5,381 nucleotides of DNA from Desulfobacterales bacterium (lineage in GTDB: Bacteria > Desulfobacterota > DSM-4660 > Desulfatiglandales > B25-G16): assembly GCA_013375335.1 (NCBI GenBank), contig JABXJZ010000114.1:1-5381 (forward strand), in the 5' to 3' direction. Within the stretch, counting starts at the first letter, position 1. Every line of letters starts with the position of its first letter. Below are positions 1-3,330 of this stretch, piece after piece. The notes beneath the pieces were generated by a model. It worked only from the letters and a program-made list of their open reading frames with translations. It searched no databases and was not told the DNA's origin. The position numbers and the translations under genes are program-made.

Positions 1-28
1 CCACTAGTCTGAACCATGTGAGGGCATA

Positions 29-160
29 ATGAAAAAAAAGATACCCATACCCACAAATGAGCCAAAGAATCACTATGTTAGGTTTTACTATGACGTAGCC
101 CTGCTACACCGTCACAGTGGGTTGATTTTTAACAGGGAAGAGGTTAGATTGTCCAGGTGA
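29..160 (+). CDS. Possible small protein of 43 aa upstream of def, unknown function
   Basis: An ATG at 29 preceded by GAGGG at 20-24 opens a 43-codon frame ending in TGA at 158-160. The predicted peptide starts MKKKIPIP, is basic and rich in aromatic residues, and contains the stretch YVRFYYDVALLHRHSG. It shows no signal peptide, membrane segment, cysteine pair or family motif that I recognise. The frame is closed upstream by TAG at 5-7, so it is not the visible tail of a longer gene. It lies on the def strand, in the same reading frame as def, with 27 bp between its stop and the def start. It could be a real small gene, a leader peptide, or chance; only the start context and the credible codon content support it. 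Confidence 0.4.
   Translation: MKKKIPIPTNEPKNHYVRFYYDVALLHRHSGLIFNREEVRLSR
122..150 (+). promoter_or_regulatory. Weak candidate sigma70 promoter for def-fmt
   Basis: TTGATT (122-127) and TAGATT (145-150) are 17 bp apart, each matching the sigma70 consensus at 4 of 6 positions. Transcription would start near 157, about 30 nt before the def ATG. It lies inside the possible small ORF, so the two interpretations compete unless def has both a read-through and an internal promoter. Confidence 0.25.
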
Positions 161-187
161 GGGAGGACAGTTTGGGGTAAGCTGGCT

Positions 188-688
188 ATGAACATACGTA
201 CCTATCCAGATCCAATCCTGAAGAAGAAGGCGGAACCGGTAGTCAATATTGACGGGAACATTCAGAGGCTCATAGAGACTATGAGTAAATTGATGTATCA
301 AGCATCGGGTATAGGCCTTGCCGCAAATCAGGTTGGGGTAGCAAAGCGGGTTATTATCTTCGATCTCAACTACAGGGAAAAAGGGACGGATTTAACCGTT
401 CTGATCAATCCAACAATTGTCCTGGCACAGGACAAGATAGTATTTGAGGAGGCGTGCCTGAGCGTGCCTGATTTCAGAGGCAAGATCTCCAGGAATAGAT
501 ATCTCGAGGTGAGGGGCTTTGATCGGCACGGCAAACCCATTGATATTGATGCCGAGGACCTGACCGCCATCTGTATCCAGCACGAAATCGACCACCTTAA
601 TGGTACCCTCATACTCGATCGTGTGAGCCATCTGAAGAGAAATCTGTACAAGCGAAGAGTAGAGGAGTTACTGAGAGGGGCTCACTAA
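188..688 (+). CDS. def: Peptide deformylase
   Basis: This cytoplasmic metal-dependent hydrolase removes the formyl group from the N-terminal methionine of nascent proteins at the ribosome. All three family motifs are present in the 166-aa product. Motif I is GIGLAANQ at residues 41-48, motif II is EACLS at 88-92 with metal ligand Cys90, and motif III is QHEIDH at 131-136 with ligands His132 and His136 and catalytic Glu133. Motif II has Ala where the E. coli enzyme has Gly (EGCLS), a mild departure. Length is normal for the family. The ATG at 188 is the first usable start after an in-frame TGA at 158-160; the only Shine-Dalgarno-like stretch is GGGG at 174-177, about 10 nt away, so initiation may be modest. 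The stop overlaps the fmt start by one base. Confidence 0.97.
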   Translation: MNIRTYPDPILKKKAEPVVNIDGNIQRLIETMSKLMYQASGIGLAANQVGVAKRVIIFDLNYREKGTDLTVLINPTIVLAQDKIVFEEACLSVPDFRGKISRNRYLEVRGFDRHGKPIDIDAEDLTAICIQHEIDHLNGTLILDRVSHLKRNLYKRRVEELLRGAH

Positions 689-1659
689 TGGGTGGCCAGA
701 CTACACAGGGCTCATTTCCATCAAGGCCAAGGATGATTTTCCTGGGAACACCCCAGTTCGCTGTTCCTGCCTTAAGGGCCTTGATTCATGAGGGATACGA
801 TATCATCTCTGTAGTTACGCAGCCTGACAGGCCACAAGGGAGAGGCCAGAAATTGGCGCGCTCATCCGTTAAGATTCTCGCCGAGGAGAACAATCTCCCC
901 ATCCTTCAGCCAAGGAAGTTAGATGAGGCCTTCCTAGATCTCCTGCTTCCCTTGAAGCCCGACCTTCTCGTTGTTGTTGCCTTCGGGCAGATTGTTCCTG
1001 GCAGGGTCCTGAGTGCGGCCACATGGGGCGGAATAAACATCCATGCCTCCCTGTTGCCAAAATACAGGGGTCCTGCCCCTATTCAGTGGGCAATTATCAA
1101 CAATGAGAAAAGGACAGGATTGACGACAATGTGTATGGATGAGGGACTTGATACCGGACCGATCTTTATGCAGCGGGAGGTAGATATCTTGGAGGGAGAG
1201 ACGGCAGGGCAGCTCCATGACAGGCTCGCTTCCCTAGCGCCTGGATTACTCATCGAGACGCTCCAGGGCTTGTCCAATGGGACAATCGAAGGGAAAGAAC
1301 AGGATCATTCCGTTGCCACCTATGCCCCAAAACTAACAAAGGAGCAGGGCCAGATAGACTGGTCTTTGCCGGGGGAGCGTCTGTGTGGGTTGATCAGGGG
1401 TTTAGATCCTTGGCCCGGGGCGTTCACCTACTGCAATGGAGGCATGCTGAAGCTGTTTGGTTGTCTTCTTGCTGATGATAGAGGGAGAACTTCAGCACCA
1501 GGCCGGATAAAGGGGCTAACTGAGGAAGGTCTTGAGATAGAGACCGGGAAGGGGTCGGTCATCGTCAGAGAACTTCAATCACCTGGGAAACGGAGGCTGC
1601 CCGCTGAGGAGTTCATGAGAGGGAGCCAGCTGCATTCGGGAAGTATTCTGGGCAAATAG
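688..1659 (+). CDS. fmt: Methionyl-tRNA formyltransferase
   Basis: The enzyme transfers a formyl group from 10-formyltetrahydrofolate to Met-tRNA(fMet), producing the initiator for translation. The N-terminal Rossmann-type domain begins with MIFLGTPQFAVP at residues 16-27. The folate-binding signature SLLPKYRGPAP follows at 121-131. The catalytic triad is visible as Asn117, His119 and Asp155, with the E. coli spacing between His and Asp. The C-terminal tRNA-binding domain starts roughly at residue 215. Length is 323 aa, against about 315 in E. coli. The ATG at 688 is chosen because it overlaps the def stop (TAATG) and has GAGGGG 7 nt upstream; it gives a 15-residue leader before the conserved core. 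An internal ATG at 733, directly before the core and with AAGG 6 nt upstream, is the alternative. The def-fmt pairing matches its role in the formylation/deformylation cycle. Confidence 0.97.
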   Translation: MGGQTTQGSFPSRPRMIFLGTPQFAVPALRALIHEGYDIISVVTQPDRPQGRGQKLARSSVKILAEENNLPILQPRKLDEAFLDLLLPLKPDLLVVVAFGQIVPGRVLSAATWGGINIHASLLPKYRGPAPIQWAIINNEKRTGLTTMCMDEGLDTGPIFMQREVDILEGETAGQLHDRLASLAPGLLIETLQGLSNGTIEGKEQDHSVATYAPKLTKEQGQIDWSLPGERLCGLIRGLDPWPGAFTYCNGGMLKLFGCLLADDRGRTSAPGRIKGLTEEGLEIETGKGSVIVRELQSPGKRRLPAEEFMRGSQLHSGSILGK

Positions 1660-1682
1660 GCCCGTCAATGAGTCAACTAGGG

Positions 1683-2018
1683 TTATGAGAGGATTTTTTC
1701 GGGTGGCCTGCGCTCAGGGACATATAGGTGAGGGGTTTTCTCCTCGTTCCAAGCCCTTGAGACGTAGAGGTTGCAATAGCAGCTCCCGTACTCCTCCACG
1801 TCAGGGGTTCTGTAGACGCACGGACATATGATGTCTTTGTCCTTTTCCCGATCCCCCGATGCCAGCCTGCATGGGCAGGACATGTATCCATAACGGTCTT
1901 TGTTCACCAGAAGGGCCTGAAGGAGTTCAAAGACCCTCTCTCTGTCCTTGTTGAAGTAGTAGCCCTTTGGCTCTTGAGCCTTCCTTAACATCTCGTATAG
2001 CTTCTCAACCTCATTCAT
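1683..2018 (-). CDS. Ferredoxin-thioredoxin reductase, catalytic subunit (bacterial type)
   Basis: The product is a 111-aa iron-sulfur protein expected to pass electrons from ferredoxin, through a [4Fe-4S] cluster and a redox-active disulfide, to a thioredoxin- or glutaredoxin-like partner. The family signature is clear: CPC at 48-50, CPC at 65-67 and CYC at 80-82. By homology with the plant enzyme, Cys48, Cys65, Cys67 and Cys80 would bind the cluster and Cys50-Cys82 would form the active disulfide. Spacings are 14 and 12 residues, against 16 and 8 in the chloroplast protein, and Tyr81 replaces the His of the plant CHC motif. No variable subunit is encoded nearby. The start overlaps the stop of the glutaredoxin-like gene (ATGA at 2018-2015), with GGAGG 10 nt upstream, so the two are probably translationally coupled and functionally paired. 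The gene converges on fmt. Confidence 0.93.
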   Translation of the reverse strand: MNEVEKLYEMLRKAQEPKGYYFNKDRERVFELLQALLVNKDRYGYMSCPCRLASGDREKDKDIICPCVYRTPDVEEYGSCYCNLYVSRAWNEEKTPHLYVPERRPPEKILS

Positions 2019-2266
2019 AATCCAAGGGCCTCCTTTATCTCATCTTCCTTATATCCTATGATTACCTTGTCTCCAATAATAATAGTGGGAAAGGAGCAGC
2101 GCGGATTCAGTTTTCTCACGTCTTCAAGGACCGCTGCCCTTTCATCCCCCTCAAGCAGGTCAACATCAGTAAACTCGTACTGGACCCGGCAGTCATCGAG
2201 AAGCTTTTTGGTGGCCTTACAATGACTGCAGGTGCTAAGTGTATAAATCCTGACGGGCTTTTGCAT
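2015..2266 (-). CDS. Glutaredoxin-like thiol-disulfide protein (CSHC)
   Basis: The product is a small cytoplasmic thioredoxin-fold protein of 83 aa. The first beta strand (VRIYTLSTC) leads into the redox motif CSHC at residues 13-16, followed by the helix KATKKLLDD. The cis-proline loop SFPT is at 58-61, and the closing segment GYKEDEIKEAL resembles NrdH/glutaredoxin-like proteins. ATG at 2266 is chosen because AGGAGG at 2278-2273 ends 6 nt before it. A TTG at 2272, two codons upstream, directly abuts that ribosome-binding site and is unlikely. The 4-bp ATGA overlap with the downstream ferredoxin-thioredoxin reductase suggests that this protein is the reductase's electron acceptor, giving a ferredoxin-driven alternative to glutathione or NADPH. 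That partnership is inferred, and the protein's final targets cannot be told from sequence. Confidence 0.92.
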   Translation of the reverse strand: MQKPVRIYTLSTCSHCKATKKLLDDCRVQYEFTDVDLLEGDERAAVLEDVRKLNPRCSFPTIIIGDKVIIGYKEDEIKEALGL

Positions 2267-2339
2267 CCCCAACCTCCTCTCCTTTTCAACAAGTTATCTG
2301 ATTTGAGAAAAGGCAGCTGCACAAAGAGCATTTGACTAT

Positions 2340-2368
2340 ATTCTAGAACGAAAGATGCGCCCCTTCAA
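2340..2368 (-). promoter_or_regulatory. Candidate sigma70 promoter for the glutaredoxin/FTR pair
   Basis: On the minus strand, TTGAAG (2368-2363) and TAGAAT (2345-2340, five of six consensus positions) are separated by 17 bp. The predicted start near 2333 leaves a leader of about 66 nt before the ATG at 2266. The site lies in the 118-bp gap after the RadC-like gene, which suggests that the redox pair is transcribed on its own. Confidence 0.45.
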
Positions 2369-2384
2369 TCCTCATCGTGGCCAA

Positions 2385-2693
2385 TTAATGCCCCTTAGCT
2401 ATTCTTCGAGCTATCTCAAAGGCGGCGACAATCCGTATGGCTTTCACGTTCCCGAGTCCTCGTATCCCCAGAAACTCGTGTAAAGGCTGATTTGCCATTC
2501 CCTTGAAGGAGCCGAATTTGGCAAGGATCTCATCAGCGATCTTTTCAGCAGGCCTTCCTTTGATACCGGAGGAAATCAAAATGGCCAGAAGTTCAGCATC
2601 TGAAAGGTTCTCAGGCCCGAGTTCTCTGAGTTTCCCCCCGGGATGTCGCCACTTTTGAGATGGTGAATCCATTTCTCGACTCCATAGTTTCAT
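2385..2693 (-). CDS. Stand-alone RadC N-terminal (UPF0758) helix-hairpin-helix protein
   Basis: The 102-aa product matches the N-terminal part of RadC-type proteins. The stretch ELGPENLSDAELLAILISSG (residues 24-43) is the characteristic first segment, and GIRGLGNVKAIRI (77-89) is a helix-hairpin-helix that could bind DNA backbone. It ends in TAA immediately after the HhH unit, so the C-terminal JAB/MPN metalloprotease-like domain of full-length RadC is absent. Nothing resembling that domain, such as an HxHPSG-type motif, follows in the 118 bp before the next gene. ATG at 2693 is preferred because it forms an ATGA overlap with the preceding HTH gene. ATG at 2672, with GGAG 7 nt upstream, is a good alternative and would give 95 aa; the longer in-frame GTG start at 2747 lies inside the HTH gene. 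Function is unknown: it may be an accessory DNA-binding protein or the stable remnant of a longer gene. Confidence 0.8.
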   Translation of the reverse strand: MKLWSREMDSPSQKWRHPGGKLRELGPENLSDAELLAILISSGIKGRPAEKIADEILAKFGSFKGMANQPLHEFLGIRGLGNVKAIRIVAAFEIARRIAKGH

Positions 2694-2860
2694 TTTCTTC
2701 TCTGTTTTTCTACCCAGTTGCTTATATCGTCCTTTTTGAAACGCCACTGGTTAGCTATCTTCAGTGCTGGGATTTTACCGTTCTCAACCATTTTATATAA
2801 GGTTGGTTTGCTTATCTTAAGATATTTTGAAAGCTCTTTAAGGGTAAGGAGTTCTTCCAT
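2690..2860 (-). CDS. Excisionase-family helix-turn-helix DNA-binding protein (56 aa)
   Basis: The frame runs from ATG at 2860 to TGA at 2692-2690. The product begins MEELLTLKELSKYLKISKPT and continues through LYKMVENGKIPALKI, ANQWRFKKDD and ISNWVEKQRRK. This is the full pattern of a small MerR-like/excisionase HTH (HTH_17) domain: helix-turn-helix at residues 6-25, then a wing with the conserved G-K-I-P and W-R-F segments. It has no other domain, so it probably acts as a small DNA-binding regulator or architectural factor. Its stop overlaps the start of the RadC-like gene (ATGA), indicating coupling. The ribosome-binding site is weak (GGA about 9 nt upstream). Similar small proteins occur in mobile elements, but no integrase or attachment site is visible here. 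Autoregulation is possible because its candidate promoter overlaps an inverted repeat. Confidence 0.87.
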   Translation of the reverse strand: MEELLTLKELSKYLKISKPTLYKMVENGKIPALKIANQWRFKKDDISNWVEKQRRK

Positions 2861-2903
2861 ATTTAGGCTTCCAAAGCGTTATCTTCCGTGTGTTTCGTTG
2901 CTG

Positions 2904-2929
2904 AAAGCTAGTAAATGTTAGTTAGCTTT
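2904..2929. promoter_or_regulatory. Inverted repeat overlapping the HTH gene promoter, possible operator
   Basis: AAAGCTA (2904-2910) and TAGCTTT (2923-2929) are perfect inverted copies separated by 12 bp. They span the start region, -10 box and spacer of the candidate promoter. The centre-to-centre distance is 19 bp, about two helical turns, which suits a dimeric repressor on one face of the DNA. The HTH protein encoded just downstream is the obvious candidate ligand, though this is inferred. Confidence 0.35.
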
Positions 2930-2938
2930 AGAAGTCAA
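2910..2938 (-). promoter_or_regulatory. Candidate sigma70 promoter for the HTH/RadC-like pair
   Basis: On the minus strand, TTGACT (2938-2933, five of six) and TTTACT (2915-2910, four of six) are 17 bp apart. Transcription would begin near 2903, about 43 nt before the HTH start codon. A 7-bp inverted repeat covers the -10 element and most of the spacer. Confidence 0.45.
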
Positions 2939-3030
2939 GCCGAATTCCTTTAGGGCCCGTCATCGGAAACCTGAAGGGCGATCAGAGCCAAGATGGCCTC
3001 ACGTGGGAAGCGCACTGTTTGGAAAAAGCT

Positions 3031-3059
3031 TTGACGCGCCTTTCACACTGTGTTATTAA
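3031..3059 (+). promoter_or_regulatory. Candidate sigma70 promoter for the tRNA-Ser genes
   Basis: TTGACG (3031-3036) and TATTAA (3054-3059) are separated by 17 bp. The predicted transcription start, about 3066, falls at or next to the mature 5' end of the first tRNA at 3067, implying little or no 5' leader. The rest of the interval 2939-3030 holds nothing I can identify. Confidence 0.5.
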
Positions 3060-3066
3060 AGACCGG

Positions 3067-3154
3067 GGAGGGATGTCCGAGTGGTTGAAGGAGGCGGTCT
3101 TGAAAACCGTTGTCCCGAAAGGGACCGTGGGTTCGAATCCTACTCCCTCCGCCA
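3067..3154 (+). tRNA. tRNA-Ser (anticodon UGA)
   Basis: The acceptor stem GGAGGGA (3067-3073) pairs with TCCCTCC (3144-3150), followed by discriminator G and an encoded CCA at 3152-3154. The anticodon stem GCGGT/ACCGT encloses a loop with TGA at 3101-3103, reading UCN serine codons. The long variable arm typical of tRNA-Ser has a 5-bp stem (GTCCC/GGGAC, 3112-3125) closed by a GAAA tetraloop. The T stem GTGGG/CCTAC carries the loop TTCGAAT. Confidence 0.97.
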
Positions 3155-3155
3155 G

Positions 3156-3178
3156 GAAATGTAGCCAAGTTACATTTC
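3156..3178 (+). other. Perfect hairpin in the spacer between the two tRNA-Ser genes
   Basis: GAAATGTA (3156-3163) and TACATTTC (3171-3178) form an uninterrupted 8-bp stem with a 7-nt loop, starting one base after the CCA of the first tRNA. No T-run follows, so it does not look like an intrinsic terminator. It may guide 3'-end trimming or separation of the two tRNAs from a shared precursor. Confidence 0.4.
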
Positions 3179-3210
3179 ACGGTTGTTGTAGCCCGCGCAA
3201 GTGGATCTGC

Positions 3211-3303
3211 GGAGAGATGGCCGAGTAGGCTTAAGGCGCTCGCCTGCTAAGTGAGTGTGGGGCGAAAGCTCTACCGAGGGTTCGAATCCCTCTCTCTCCG
3301 CCA
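3211..3303 (+). tRNA. tRNA-Ser (anticodon GCU)
   Basis: The acceptor stem GGAGAGA (3211-3217) pairs with TCTCTCC (3293-3299), followed by discriminator G and an encoded CCA at 3301-3303. The anticodon stem CTCGC/GTGAG carries GCT at 3246-3248, reading AGC and AGU. The variable arm is a 7-bp stem (3257-3263 with 3268-3274, two G-U pairs) capped by GAAA. The T stem is GAGGG/CCCTC with loop TTCGAAT. No separate promoter is evident in the 56-bp spacer, so it is probably co-transcribed with the tRNA-Ser(UGA) gene. A short T-run at 3312-3316 follows, without its own hairpin. Confidence 0.97.
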
Positions 3304-3330
3304 AGAGCCACTTTTTCTCGTCCGCGGCAT

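Noticed and set aside
104..301. 65-codon minus-strand open frame
   Set aside because: It is antisense to the start of def and shows no family resemblance.
1649..1663. GGGC/GCCC hairpin at the end of fmt as a terminator
   Set aside because: The stem has only four pairs, and neither strand has a T-run after it.
2267..2272. TTG start for the glutaredoxin-like gene
   Set aside because: It directly abuts AGGAGG, leaving no spacer; ATG at 2266 has the ideal 6-nt spacing.
2281..2384. Remnant of the RadC JAB/MPN domain downstream of the RadC-like gene
   Set aside because: Only about 100 bp are available, with no histidine-rich HxHPSG-type motif visible; the space is better explained by the promoter of the next gene pair.
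2718..2921. 67-codon plus-strand open frame
   Set aside because: It is antisense to the HTH gene, whose minus-strand translation gives a clear excisionase-family domain.
3156..3178. Hairpin between the tRNA genes as an intrinsic terminator
   Set aside because: The stem is AT-rich and no T-run follows; the second tRNA would also be left without a visible promoter.
3019..3228. 69-codon plus-strand open frame
   Set aside because: It reads through the tRNA-Ser(UGA) gene and into the tRNA-Ser(GCU) gene; the cloverleaf structures explain the sequence.
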